Below, one piece after another: positions 23,693 to 32,738 of a DNA stretch of 48,161 nt. Each line of letters opens with the position of its first letter. Positions within the stretch are counted from its first letter, which is position 1. The stretch spans positions 1-48,161 of the forward strand of contig JAEUNL010000040.1 in assembly GCA_016791115.1 (NCBI GenBank). The letters run 5' to 3'. The stretch is from Rhodocyclaceae bacterium. Its GTDB lineage: Bacteria; Pseudomonadota; Gammaproteobacteria; Burkholderiales; Rhodocyclaceae. A program made the position numbers and the translations under genes. The notes below the pieces were generated by a model, which was not told where the DNA came from, ran no database searches, and saw only the letters and a list, made by a program, of their open reading frames with translations.

Positions 23693-26395
23693 TCAGCGAC
23701 TGCCGGCCATGCCGGCGCGTCGATAGACCGACAACCGGTCGCCTTCGAGGTCCGCCACCCAGCCCGGCAGCCCTGCCTCCGGCGGCTCGCCGATCAGCAG
23801 CAGCAGATCGGCATCGGTACGTTGCACGTCGATCGGCGCGAACCACATGAACTCGAGCAGCTTGTACGAGCGATTGCAGTTCGGGCAGACATGGCCCCGC
23901 GACATTGCCATCGACCATGCCTGCCCCGCCAATACCTGATCCGCATCGGCCGGTTTCGCAGTGCGGACGATCGATTCGTGAAACACGTAGCGCAAGCCGT
24001 GGCGGCCATCGCGTTCCAGCCAGGACTCGAAGGCGGCAAGGTCGGCGGCCAGCGCCGTGTAGGCCCGCGCATAGGCAAGCGGATTGGCGAACCACTGCGC
24101 CGGCGCCGCGATGCGCGCGACCGCACTCCCGCAAAGCAGCACGAGCAAAGCCGCCCAGGCCAGTCCCCTTGCGGCGTCGGGCCGCTTCGGATGGACCTGC
24201 GTTCCACCGCGCGAGGAAATCGCCACCGCAAGCGCGGGAACCAGCATCACCGGCAGCAGCGTTGCCAGCGTCCACGCCAGCTTGCAGAACGCATAGAGGC
24301 CGCTGAGCTTCCAGGCGACGAGCAGCATCAGCAGGTACCCGAGCAGGGAGGCCGGCAGCACGCCACCGTAGCGGTCGCACAGTCGCGCACGATGGCGCCA
24401 CAGTGCAAGCACATAGGCAAGCACGATCACCGCGACCAGCAACAGGACGCGATAGCGGCCGAACGATGCCGTGTAACCCGCGAAAAAGCCGGCAAGCGGA
24501 TGGCCGGCCGATTGCGCCGCCAGACTGCCGACCAGCTCCGGATTCGCATGGAACGGCACCAGGCCGAAGAGAAAGGCCGGAAAGCGCGGCGTCGCGTAGA
24601 AGGGAAACACCACGAAGCGGGCGATGTCGTTGAGTGCATCGACGAACTGCCCGGTATCGCCGTGGTTGAGCATGAACACATAGCCGACATTACCCGCGAC
24701 CAGCGCGAACGTGCCCAGCATGCCGACATGCCGTCGCAGTGCCCCACGGTCGCGGCGCAGATGCCAGGCCGCGAGCAGCACCGTGGCGACCGGCACGACG
24801 GCGAAGTACGGATAGAGCAGCACAGCCAGGGCGCTGCTCGCCGCATGCGCGAACACGACATGGGCATCGGGCCGCACACGGTCGAGCGAACGCAGGAACG
24901 GCAGCGCGGTCAGCAGGTTTATGTACAACGCGGGCGTCGTCACGTACTGCACGAGATACGATTCGAGATACAGGCCCGCGATCGGTGCAGACAGCGCCAC
25001 GGCGAGCGAAGTCAGCCACGCGGCACGCCGGTCGTTCAACCAGTCGCGCACCAGGCACCAGGCAACCAGCGGCGGCAGCAGCATCAGGGCCATGCAAAGC
25101 ACCTGCCAGGCACGGCCGGTCGACAGCGACGACATGGTGGACAGGCTGGCAACCAGCGCGAGGTCGATCGAGCGCATGCCGAATCCGATCAATGCCCCGG
25201 TTTCGATTGCCGAACGCAGCGACACGACCTGGATCATGTTCGATGCCGAAGCGTAGAACGAGGAATCCGGCTGCAGCGTGCCGAGGTAGCCGGGCCCGAC
25301 GCTGCCGAGCGGCCAGAAGCACAGCCACACCCCGAGGAAAGCGAACAGCGGCACGGCAAGCGGCATGCGTTGCGCCGCCGGCGCGCCGGCCCATACCGCC
25401 CTCGCCCGCGCGAGTCGCGCAGCACCGGCGAATGCAGCCAGCCCCCACAGCAGCGCAAACGGCAACGCCGACGTGCGCGCCGGAACAAGATATGCCGTCG
25501 TGTTCGCCGCCAGCGCAACGAGCGCGAAGCCCACTGCGCACGCGGCGATCCACGCCGAAGCGCCATCCTGTGCAAAGCGCGTGAGCGGCAGTGCGAGCGA
25601 CCCGGCGAGCGTCAGGCCGATCAACAGCAAGGCCGACCAGCCGGCGATGCGCACGAAGTCCAGCAGCGCATCGAACGCGAAGCCGGCAAGTCTGGCCGGC
25701 GGCATTTCGATGGCATGCATGCCGCCGGCGGACAGCGCGAAGCGCTCGATCACCCTGCCGGCACCCAATTGGACGCGCCCCTTTGCAGCGCCGCTGCCAG
25801 CCGCTTCCGTGGCGATCGCCGTGATCGCCACGCGCGCCCCGAAAGGTCCCGGTGCCAGGGTCGTCGTGCTGAGCTGCCGCTGCGGCGCAAGCCCGACGCG
25901 CTGCCAGTCAATGCCCGATGCGCGCAGATCGAACTCGCGCACGGTGCCCGCGCTGCTCACCCGCACACGTCCGCCGTCCGGCCGTTTGACGAACGGCAGT
26001 TCGGGCTCGGCACCCACGATTTCGAAACTGAATGCGCTGCCCGGCTGCGTCGATTCGACGCGTTCGCCATGGGACGTCGACACCCATTGCCCGCTCTCGA
26101 TCGACAGGCCGGCAAAAGGCAGCCGGGCACTGCCATCGGGAACCGGGAGCGCGAGCTCCACCGTGGCGCCATCGGTCGACACGTTGGTAATCGTTACCCG
26201 GTGCAAGGTCAGCAAGGGCTTGACGGCGAGCTGGCGAACCTGGCCGTCGACACGCAGCACCGGCTGCAACGTGGCTTCGTGTTCCAGCGTCACATGCAGC
26301 GGCGTCCAGAACAGTAGCCAGGCAAAACAGGACAAAGCGGCCAGCGCCAAGGCGCCGATGGCCCGCAAGGCAGGGAAAAGGAAGGATCGAGGCAT
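23693..26395 (-). CDS. Large polytopic membrane protein, possibly a GT-C-type glycosyltransferase
   Basis: 900 residues. One N-terminal membrane helix (about 10-30) is followed by a beta-rich extracytoplasmic domain (about 35-240), then about a dozen hydrophobic segments (about 248-745), and a C-terminal soluble domain (about 770-900). The C-terminal domain contains a CPNC motif and a strand-rich end (DADLLLLIGEPP). Overall shape resembles GT-C or O-antigen-ligase-like enzymes that transfer sugars from a lipid carrier, and the neighbours (GtrA, GtrB, methyltransferase) agree. A DDSSF-like stretch (LQPDSSFYA) lies after the first helices. No catalytic motif is certain, so the assignment is by context. 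Confidence 0.8.
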   Translation of the reverse strand: MPRSFLFPALRAIGALALAALSCFAWLLFWTPLHVTLEHEATLQPVLRVDGQVRQLAVKPLLTLHRVTITNVSTDGATVELALPVPDGSARLPFAGLSIESGQWVSTSHGERVESTQPGSAFSFEIVGAEPELPFVKRPDGGRVRVSSAGTVREFDLRASGIDWQRVGLAPQRQLSTTTLAPGPFGARVAITAIATEAAGSGAAKGRVQLGAGRVIERFALSAGGMHAIEMPPARLAGFAFDALLDFVRIAGWSALLLIGLTLAGSLALPLTRFAQDGASAWIAACAVGFALVALAANTTAYLVPARTSALPFALLWGLAAFAGAARLARARAVWAGAPAAQRMPLAVPLFAFLGVWLCFWPLGSVGPGYLGTLQPDSSFYASASNMIQVVSLRSAIETGALIGFGMRSIDLALVASLSTMSSLSTGRAWQVLCMALMLLPPLVAWCLVRDWLNDRRAAWLTSLAVALSAPIAGLYLESYLVQYVTTPALYINLLTALPFLRSLDRVRPDAHVVFAHAASSALAVLLYPYFAVVPVATVLLAAWHLRRDRGALRRHVGMLGTFALVAGNVGYVFMLNHGDTGQFVDALNDIARFVVFPFYATPRFPAFLFGLVPFHANPELVGSLAAQSAGHPLAGFFAGYTASFGRYRVLLLVAVIVLAYVLALWRHRARLCDRYGGVLPASLLGYLLMLLVAWKLSGLYAFCKLAWTLATLLPVMLVPALAVAISSRGGTQVHPKRPDAARGLAWAALLVLLCGSAVARIAAPAQWFANPLAYARAYTALAADLAAFESWLERDGRHGLRYVFHESIVRTAKPADADQVLAGQAWSMAMSRGHVCPNCNRSYKLLEFMWFAPIDVQRTDADLLLLIGEPPEAGLPGWVADLEGDRLSVYRRAGMAGSR

Positions 26396-26588
26396 GCGGA
26401 AGGCCGCATCGCGTCGGCGCGACGCGTTACGGCTCGATTATGTCAAACGCAATGATAGCGTGATTGCGGCGGGCCGGGCCGGCGCCCGCATGGATCGGCA
26501 ACCCCGGCGCACCCTGCCCCGCAAGGCGCATGGATGCCAGGTTCCGGCCCTGCCCGGCCTGCGAGGCAGTCGGGGTGCGGCTTTCAGC

Positions 26589-27212
26589 TCAGGGGCGATT
26601 CACCCATTCGAGCAGCGGCTGCCACTGTTCGAGGTCCTTCTCGGCGCGCGAGGGCGCGAGGTCGAACAGCGTGAGCCCGTGCGCGGCGGCCTGCACGTAC
26701 ACCTGCGTATCGCGCAGGTAGCCGATCACCGGCAGTTTTTCGCTTTCTAGAAAGCGGTGCAGCTCACCGGCGGCACGGGTGCGCGGATCGACGCGCATGC
26801 CGACGATGCCGACTTCGATGCCCTGGCGCATCTCCTTCGCCTCGCGCAGCGCGGCGAGAAAATCGCGCGTGGCAAGGATGTCGAACAGAGAGGGCTGCAG
26901 CGGCACGATCACGCGGTCGACGATGGCCAGCACGTGATGCAGCTTCTTGCCGTGCAGGCCGGCCGGTGTGTCGAGCACGACGTGGGTGGTGCCCTTGGGC
27001 GGACGCGCCGGCTTGTCGGGATGGACGTCCCACGATTCGATGCGCGGCGCGCCGGGAGGCCGGATCTTCAGCCATTCGCACGAGGATTGCTGGCGGTCGA
27101 TGTCGCCCAGCATCACGCGATGGCCGGCCCTCGCGAAATAGCCGGCAAGGTTGGTCGCCAGCGTGCTCTTGCCCACGCCGCCTTTCGGATTCGCCACGAG
27201 GAAGGATCGCAT
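26589..27212 (-). CDS. ParA/MinD family ATPase, orphan
   Basis: 207 residues. The deviant Walker A box is PKGGVGKST (K10 and K15), the switch I region is GDIDRQQSS and the Walker B-like strand is HVVLDTPAGL. These short ParA-like ATPases position proteins, chemoreceptors or carboxysome-type cargo, or serve plasmid partition. No parB, parS-like repeat or cargo gene is adjacent, so chromosome partition is unlikely. It stands alone, between the 900-residue membrane protein and the divergent ferritin-like gene. Confidence 0.92.
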   Translation of the reverse strand: MRSFLVANPKGGVGKSTLATNLAGYFARAGHRVMLGDIDRQQSSCEWLKIRPPGAPRIESWDVHPDKPARPPKGTTHVVLDTPAGLHGKKLHHVLAIVDRVIVPLQPSLFDILATRDFLAALREAKEMRQGIEVGIVGMRVDPRTRAAGELHRFLESEKLPVIGYLRDTQVYVQAAAHGLTLFDLAPSRAEKDLEQWQPLLEWVNRP

Positions 27213-27577
27213 GCCGCAAGATTATCATGGCAAAAACCGGCCCGCATCCGCGAATCGGCAGCGATGCGGATCGCCGGGCGGGCCGCGCGAGGAGACGCCG
27301 GATTCCGGGCATCCCGTGCTGCGCCGCACACGGGATCGGCAGCGCCGCCGGACTCGCCTTCGGGCAGGACCGCGAACCGGCACGCCGGCGGTGCGACGTG
27401 ATGCCTCGTCATGCCCTGCATCAGCGCCGCAGGCACCGGCGGATTCACCGGCACGTGCGGTGGCGAACGCTTCCGATTTCCCGATTCCATCCGAATCCGT
27501 TTTGCGCAGATCGGCGTATCGGCAATGCAGTTCGCCACATCCGGCGCTTTCCGATCCCCACGACAACGGAGCAGATC
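27213..27577. other. Intergenic region between orphan parA and the ferritin-like gene
   Basis: 365 bp between divergent genes. The open frames here lack domain similarity and a ribosome binding site. The right end holds the leader of the ferritin-like gene with GGAG about 8 nt before its ATG. No promoter of clear quality was found. Confidence 0.5.
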
Positions 27578-27946
27578 ATGAACACGAAAGACCTCGTCCT
27601 TCCGGCCACCCGCCGCGGCTTTCTCGGCGGCGCCGGCAAACTCACCCTGTCCGCCGCGGCGGTCGCGCTGCTCGGCGGCAAGCCGGTCGCAGAAAGGAAA
27701 CCCGACGAGTATGCAAAGGCGCTCAAGGCCGACACGCTCAAGTCGCATAAGGACGTGCTCGATCTGGCTGCCCGGCTCGAACTGGGTGCGACCAACGCCT
27801 ATCTGGGCGTGATCCCTGCGTTCAAGGACGCCGCGCTGTCGAAGGTCGCGGCGCGCCTGGCCGCCGACGAAACGATGCACTGGACGGTGCTCTCCAGCGC
27901 GCTGGGCCGCCCGCTGCCGCCGCTCGCGCTGTCCTTCGGCGCGTGA
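27578..27946 (+). CDS. Tat-exported half-length ferritin-like protein
   Basis: 122 residues. RRGFLGGAGKLTLSAAAVALLGG is cut short here as RRGFLGG plus a hydrophobic stretch: a twin-arginine signal (R12, R13), so a folded, possibly metal-loaded protein is exported. The mature part has two helices with a carboxylate ligand pattern, E68 in LAARLELGATNAY and E98-x-x-H101 in DETMHW. A full ferritin-like bundle needs four helices and two ExxH motifs, so this protein would have to dimerise. The GTGA overlap with the next gene couples it to a c-type cytochrome. An iron-storage, peroxidase or electron-linked role is inferred, not shown. Confidence 0.82.
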   Translation: MNTKDLVLPATRRGFLGGAGKLTLSAAAVALLGGKPVAERKPDEYAKALKADTLKSHKDVLDLAARLELGATNAYLGVIPAFKDAALSKVAARLAADETMHWTVLSSALGRPLPPLALSFGA

Positions 27947-28320
27947 GCGCAACCGCCTCGCGCATCGCCGCGCTCGCGCTCTGGCTCGCCCTGCCCGGCG
28001 CCGCTACCGTCCGGGACGGCGAAGCCGGGCGCGGCGATGCGCTCTACGAAGCGCGCTGTGGCGGCTGCCATTCGCTCGATGCCAACCGCATCGGGCCGAT
28101 GCACCGCGGCGTGTTCGGCCGCCGCGCTGGCAGCGTTGCCGATTTCGACTATTCCGACGCACTGCGAAACGCGCGCGTCCAATGGAACGCGCAGACGCTC
28201 GATGCCTGGCTGCGCGATCCGCAGGCGCTGATCCCGGGCCAGCGCATGGGCTACAGCCTGCAGTCGGCCGAAGAACGCGCCGCGATCATCGACTGGCTGC
28301 GGCAAAGCGCGGCACGCTGA
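27943..28320 (+). CDS. Periplasmic class I c-type cytochrome
   Basis: 125 residues from a GTG that overlaps the ferritin-like stop (GTGA). A signal peptide (about 1-21) precedes the heme-binding CGGCH at 39-43; the likely axial methionine is M102 in PGQRMGYSL. The layout, with GRRAG and WNAQTLDAWLRDP, matches small soluble cytochromes of the c2/c550 type. In the periplasm it would carry electrons to or from a partner; the coupled ferritin-like protein is the obvious candidate. Confidence 0.92.
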   Translation: MSATASRIAALALWLALPGAATVRDGEAGRGDALYEARCGGCHSLDANRIGPMHRGVFGRRAGSVADFDYSDALRNARVQWNAQTLDAWLRDPQALIPGQRMGYSLQSAEERAAIIDWLRQSAAR

Positions 28321-28460
28321 GCGGCAATTGCGGGACGGCGTCCGCCGTACTGCCGCCAAAGTGTTCTGGATCACTGCGCGAGACCCCGGTGGCCCGCAAA
28401 CCGGCTGGCCAAAGCCATTTATCATTGCAAAATAGGGAATGCAACTCCGTAATTGCAGCC

Positions 28461-29621
28461 ATGAAACGCAGCCTGGCCCCGCGTTTGACAGACGCGCTCG
28501 ACCATTCGCCGGCCGTGGCGCTGCTCGGGCCGCGCCAGTCCGGCAAAACCACGCTGGCACTGGAAATCGCCCGCGAACGGCCGGCCGATCTACCTCGATC
28601 TCGAATCGGAACAGGATCGCGCCAAGCTGGCGCAGCCCGAGCTGTATCTGTCCGACCACCTCGACAAGCTCGTCATCCTCGACGAGGTGCATCGCACGCC
28701 GGGACTGTTTCCGGTACTGCGCAGCCTCATCGACCACGCACGCCGTGCCGGGCGCCGGGCGAGGCAATACCTGCTGCTCGGTTCGGCCTCGCTCGACCTG
28801 CTCAAGCAATCCGGCGAAACGCTCGCAGGACGCATCACCAACCTGGAACTGACACCCTTCACGTGCTCGAAGTGCCCGACCGGCCGCTCGACACGCTCTG
28901 GCTCCGCGGCGGCTTTCCCGAAAGCCTGCTGGCGCGGGACGACGCGCGCAGCCTGCGCTGGCGGCGTGACTTCATCCGCAGCTACCTCGAACGCGACATT
29001 CCCCAGTTCGGCCCGCGCATCGCCGCCGAGACGCTGCGGCGGTTCTGGACGATGCTCGCCCACCATCAGGGCGGCCTGCTCAATACCGCACAGTTCGCAG
29101 GCAATCTCGGCGTCGATGTGAAAACCGCCGGCAGCTACCTCGGCCTGCTGGTCGACCTGCTACTGGTGCGACGACTCCCGCCCTGGCACACCAACCTCGG
29201 CAAACGCCTGGTGAAGTCACCGAAGGTCTACATCCGCGACAGCGGCCTTGCGCATGCACTGCTCAACGTCGCCGACAAGGAAACGCTGCTCGCCCACCCG
29301 GTGCTGGGCGCCAGTTGGCAAGGTTTCGCCATCGAAAACCTGATCGCCAATGCCGGCGACATGGCTCAGGCGCATTTCTACCGCAGCAGCAGCGGCGCCG
29401 AAATCGATCTGCTGCTCGCCTGGCCGGACGGCCGCCTGTGGGCGATCGAAATCAAGCGCAGCCTGACGCCGAAACCCGAGCGCGGTTTCCACGCCGCCTG
29501 CAGCGACCTCGCCCCCGAGCGGCGCTTCATCGTCTATCCCGGCGACGAACGCTACCGCCTGGCCGAAGACATCGAAGCCATCCCCCTGCCCGCGCTGGCG
29601 CAGGCACTGCGGGAAGCGTGA
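28461..29621 (+). pseudogene. AAA/DUF4143 family ATPase disrupted by two compensating frameshifts
   Basis: The protein resembles the ATPases with an N-terminal AAA domain and a C-terminal DUF4143 domain. The first part has the Walker A loop GPRQSGKTT in frame from the ATG at 28461. After codon RPA near 28588 the family sequence (IYLDLESEQDRAKLAQ, then VILDEVHRTPG, SASLDLLKQ) continues in the +1 frame. Near 28863, at LTPF, it returns to the original frame (VLEVPDRPLDTLWLRGGFPE). The pattern fits one extra base in GGCCGGCCG and one lost base in TTCACGTG. About 92 codons are read out of frame without a stop. Either a recent pseudogene or two sequencing errors. Such proteins are often part of mobile or toxin-like loci of unclear role. 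Confidence 0.85.
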
Positions 29622-29777
29622 GCGCTGCCGCCTCGCGCATCGCCGCGATCGAGCCGATAACAGGCATGACCCGAGGCCGGGGTCGCGGCCCTCGAACGCT
29701 TGACATTGCGCCCGACATCGATGCACGCCGCACGCTTCCGAACGCAAACGCCACGCCGCGCAGTACCCGCCCTGCAT

Positions 29778-30650
29778 CTAGCCGCGCAGCGATTCGAGCA
29801 CGCCGATCTCGGCGAGCATCGGGCGTAGCGTGCCGACGATGTCCCAGCCGCCCCGCTCGCCCCCGGGGCCGACGTGCGGCAGGGGCCATGGCGTCCAGTC
29901 GGCATGAAAAGCGATCATGCGGCTCTCCGGCGGCGCCTCCGGCAGCGGTTTCTCGAAAACCCGGTCCGCGACCGCCTTGAAGTGCCGGTAGTCGGCGTTC
30001 CGCGCAGGGCAAAGCAGCAGCAGGCGGCCGGGCCGCTTCAGCTTCACAAGTCGTTCGAGTTCCCAGTTGAATCCGCCTTCGCTTGGCGGCAGTCTGGCCC
30101 ACACCACGGTCAGCACCGCGTCGTTGATCCAGCGCTCGATGGTCTCCTGCCATTCGCTGTCCGACACCTGAAGCCGCGATGCGCCAAAGCCGGGCAACGC
30201 CGCCCCCGGCGGCTCGAGTGCCACAAACGGGCCGATCCGGTTCATCGCCGCCGCGAAACCCATCTGCATCTCGTCCGGCGTAAGGAACCCGAAATGGTCG
30301 TGCAGCAGCTCGCGTGCGCTGACCAGATAGTCGCCGACATCCTTTGGATCGGACGCAAAGGCGCGCAGAAAGACCACCGGCGGCCGATGGTCCGCCTCCA
30401 ACGTTTCCGTTGCCGTACGCTGGCCCGTGCGCCGTCCGCGGACGAGCAGGACCATGCCGGCGACGGCTGTCACACACGCCGCGACCGCCCACACGATGCC
30501 GCCGGACGGATCGGTCGATGCGACCGCCAGCACGCCCAACAGTCCACCCACCCCCAATGCGGTACCCCAGGCGCGCTGCCGGCGTCCGCGGGCTGTCCAT
30601 TGGACGTCCTGCCACACCGCCGGACCCAGTTTGCGATTGTCGCGGTTCAT
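29778..30650 (-). CDS. Membrane-anchored protein with TIR-like soluble domain
   Basis: 290 residues. Two hydrophobic segments at about 28-45 and 51-70 anchor a soluble domain of about 200 residues. That domain starts with PPVVFLRAFASD, runs through GPFVALEPPGAALPGFGASRL and SEWQETIERWINDA, and has GFNWELERLVKL with E197 after a Trp. This layout resembles TIR-like Rossmann domains, in which a WE or similar motif holds the catalytic glutamate. The match is by pattern only and not conclusive. It stands alone, with gene-poor DNA on both sides and the broken ATPase nearby, so it may belong to a defence- or accessory-type patch. Confidence 0.7.
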   Translation of the reverse strand: MNRDNRKLGPAVWQDVQWTARGRRQRAWGTALGVGGLLGVLAVASTDPSGGIVWAVAACVTAVAGMVLLVRGRRTGQRTATETLEADHRPPVVFLRAFASDPKDVGDYLVSARELLHDHFGFLTPDEMQMGFAAAMNRIGPFVALEPPGAALPGFGASRLQVSDSEWQETIERWINDAVLTVVWARLPPSEGGFNWELERLVKLKRPGRLLLLCPARNADYRHFKAVADRVFEKPLPEAPPESRMIAFHADWTPWPLPHVGPGGERGGWDIVGTLRPMLAEIGVLESLRG

Positions 30651-31061
30651 GCGATTAACATTCCAGACACGGGTTCATCATCGACGGCGATGCGCGTTTC
30701 ACGTTGGCAATGAATTGGCAGGCCGAACTCCGGCTGTCGAGTACAGCACAAACGCGCGCCTCGTGCAGCCCGGGGATCGATCCCGCAGCGCGTGGCCCCC
30801 GACCTCTGCGCGACCCACCGGCACGCAAACACTGACGCATGCCGTTTCCGGCAACCCGATTGTCGATCGGGGTCGGCGATTTTGGAAATGGGAGTGCGAC
30901 GGTCGTCGGGCAAGGATACGGCCCATGCACCCGCCGCTCGCCGACTTCCGTGTCCGGCCAACGGCGTTCATGCCACGCACGCCCCGGGCACTGCCGCCCC
31001 CGGCGACACCGTACAATCGGGCCCGGACCAACAACCAGTGATTCCGTTGCGGAATGGAACC
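30651..31061. other. Intergenic region without a supported gene
   Basis: 411 bp between divergent genes. Short frames are present without recognisable domains. TACAAT at 31012-31017 could be the -10 element of the PGDYG gene, but no good -35 was seen. Confidence 0.45.
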
Positions 31062-31493
31062 ATGATCGAACTGGAGAACATCGACCTGACGGCAGACCCT
31101 GCCGCTGCGCGCTACGTCAAGACGGAAGTCGTGACCGTGTCGTTCGCTCGCGTTGACGGCGAGCTGCTCAGCCTCGAGGGCCCGAATCGCTATCAGGCCG
31201 GCGACGCCTTGATTACCGGCATCACGGGCAGCCGGTGGAGCGTGTCGCGCCAACGCTTCGACGCGAAGTACGAGGCCGTGCCCCCCACCGCGATGGGCAG
31301 CGACGGCCGCTACAAGGCGAAACCGATACCGGTTCTCGCCAGGCAGATTCCGGAGGCATTTACCGCACGTCGCTCGACGGGCGGCGACATCCTGCGTGGG
31401 AATGCGGGCGACTGGCTCCTGCAATATGCGCCCGGCGACTTCGGCATCGCCGAACAATCCCGGTTTGCGCAGGTGTACAGAAGGCTAGGCTGA
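31062..31493 (+). CDS. PGDYG-domain protein
   Basis: 143 residues. LQYAPGDFG near the C-terminus matches the short PGDYG signature (Tyr replaced by Phe), and the preceding part has YKAKPIPVLARQIPEAF and a glycine-rich strand (GRYKA). This family is small, widespread and of unknown biochemical function; members are also found as parts of larger proteins. The ATG at 31062 is used because the upstream frame is not family-like. It is a single gene followed by nearly 500 bp without genes. Confidence 0.75.
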   Translation: MIELENIDLTADPAAARYVKTEVVTVSFARVDGELLSLEGPNRYQAGDALITGITGSRWSVSRQRFDAKYEAVPPTAMGSDGRYKAKPIPVLARQIPEAFTARRSTGGDILRGNAGDWLLQYAPGDFGIAEQSRFAQVYRRLG

Positions 31494-31986
31494 ATCTTGC
31501 CCGCCGCTTGTCTGCTTGTGATTGGGCAGGATATCGTGAGCGCTCCTGCCTGGGTGTGCGAACTCGCTTGATCGGCAAGTAGCCGCTCGGCTCCTCAGTT
31601 CTCCAAACGGCAGCTGACCGGCGCATTCCTCCCCAATTTGACGAACAACCCTACGGTCGTCTTTGGCCGAACATCGTCCGTCGGCAACTTCACTGACTGA
31701 CGTCTTTATCCCCTATCCGGGCATTGGACGACCAAGCACTCGATCTGGCTATGCGGGTCCAGCAGCAGCCGTCCCGTACAGCAGAAACTGGCGTCAGTTG
31801 ATACCGCCCCGAAACCCGCATGGTTGCTTGAGATCCAAGCCGGCCTGACCACAGGCCGCATGGGATCTGAATCCTGGACATGCCATGCCCGGGATCGAAC
31901 AACGATGCGCCTTGCAGGGCAAGGGTTCTCGCCATTCGAGGGGATTGTCCGACGCCGAAAGCCGGCGACGCGACGATGCGCTACGC
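31494..31986. other. Gene-poor region
   Basis: 493 bp with no supported gene. The segment around 31880-31940 contains, on the minus strand, TTCGATCCCGGGCA, which resembles the T-loop and 3' end of a tRNA. The T-stem is poorly paired and the D-arm is missing, so at most it is a decayed remnant. Confidence 0.45.
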
Positions 31987-32331
31987 TCAGCCGAACAGCG
32001 TCACGCGCAGTTTCTGTAATGCGCCGAGGCCGACCCACCAGCGGGTGCCTTCGTCGCGGAAGCGCGCGCCGGTGTCGGTGAGTGCGAGCGTGCGGGCACC
32101 GAACTCGGTGCGGCCCGACTCGGCGAGGAAGCCCGATTCCATCAGGTAGCGTGCGATGGCCGGTTGCACCTGCTGGCCGTGGAGCGTCCAGCGCGTGCCA
32201 TAGCCGTCTTCCGATCCGCTCAGCATGAGGATCGGCGCCCGCTCGCCCATGAGCCGGAGCACGCGCAGCGTGTCGGCGCGGTTGGGGATGGATTCACGAT
32301 CCTTGCGGCGAACCATTGCGGCATCTTGCAT
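31987..32331 (-). CDS. Small conserved protein, winged-helix-like
   Basis: 114 residues from the ATG at 32331 (or 109 from 32316). The layout of helices followed by QPAIARYLMESGFLAESG and the beta-hairpin FGARTLALTDTGARFRDEG resembles a winged-helix DNA-binding fold, as in marR-like or restriction-associated small proteins. The end WWVGLGALQKLRVTLFG is well defined, suggesting a real gene. No DNA target can be named. It diverges from a small membrane-protein gene on the plus strand. Confidence 0.65.
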   Translation of the reverse strand: MQDAAMVRRKDRESIPNRADTLRVLRLMGERAPILMLSGSEDGYGTRWTLHGQQVQPAIARYLMESGFLAESGRTEFGARTLALTDTGARFRDEGTRWWVGLGALQKLRVTLFG

Positions 32332-32435
32332 AGTTTGTGGATATCCGCCCCAGCATACCGCCGATTCGTGTGTTGGCGCGCTCGCGCAGAGGCTACAGGC
32401 ATTCGGGGGAAGACCCATTGCTCGACGCAATACGG

Positions 32436-32603
32436 ATGTTTTTGGAAGGCATGCTTGGAATGATGTTCGCCAAACTGTTTTTCTGGGGCCTGCTGGCCCT
32501 TCCTCTGCTCGCTGTTGCAGGTGGTTTCGGGATGCTGGGCCGACGGCGGAATACGCGCTCACAAGACCCCGGTCCGACTCACGACGCGGAGGACGGTCGG
32601 TAG
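32436..32603 (+). CDS. Small single-pass membrane protein
   Basis: 55 residues. A short N-terminal stretch is followed by one membrane helix (AKLFFWGLLALPLLAVAGGF) and a positively charged tail (GRRRNTRS). The ATG at 32436 is the likely start; an in-frame ATG at 32337, only 5 bp from the start of the divergent gene, would give 88 residues. It is not recognised. Confidence is limited by the short length. Confidence 0.4.
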   Translation: MFLEGMLGMMFAKLFFWGLLALPLLAVAGGFGMLGRRRNTRSQDPGPTHDAEDGR

Positions 32604-32738
32604 CGCGTTCGCAGTCCGTGCTTTGATACGCAGCCGTTCGTGTAGTGCGGCAGTTCGGGGTCGAGAGCGACGTTCACCGGCAGCCGCTAGCGCCGCACGT
32701 GTGCGCATCGCAATTCGAATACGTCGTCCGGAAATGTC

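Noticed and set aside
26589..27212. ParA gene as part of a plasmid or chromosome partition locus
   Set aside because: No parB and no parS-like repeats are near either of the two ParA genes in the window.
31880..31940. tRNA-like 3' end on the minus strand (TTCGATCCCGGGCA)
   Set aside because: The T-stem pairs poorly, no D-arm is found and the acceptor ends do not pair. At most a decayed remnant.
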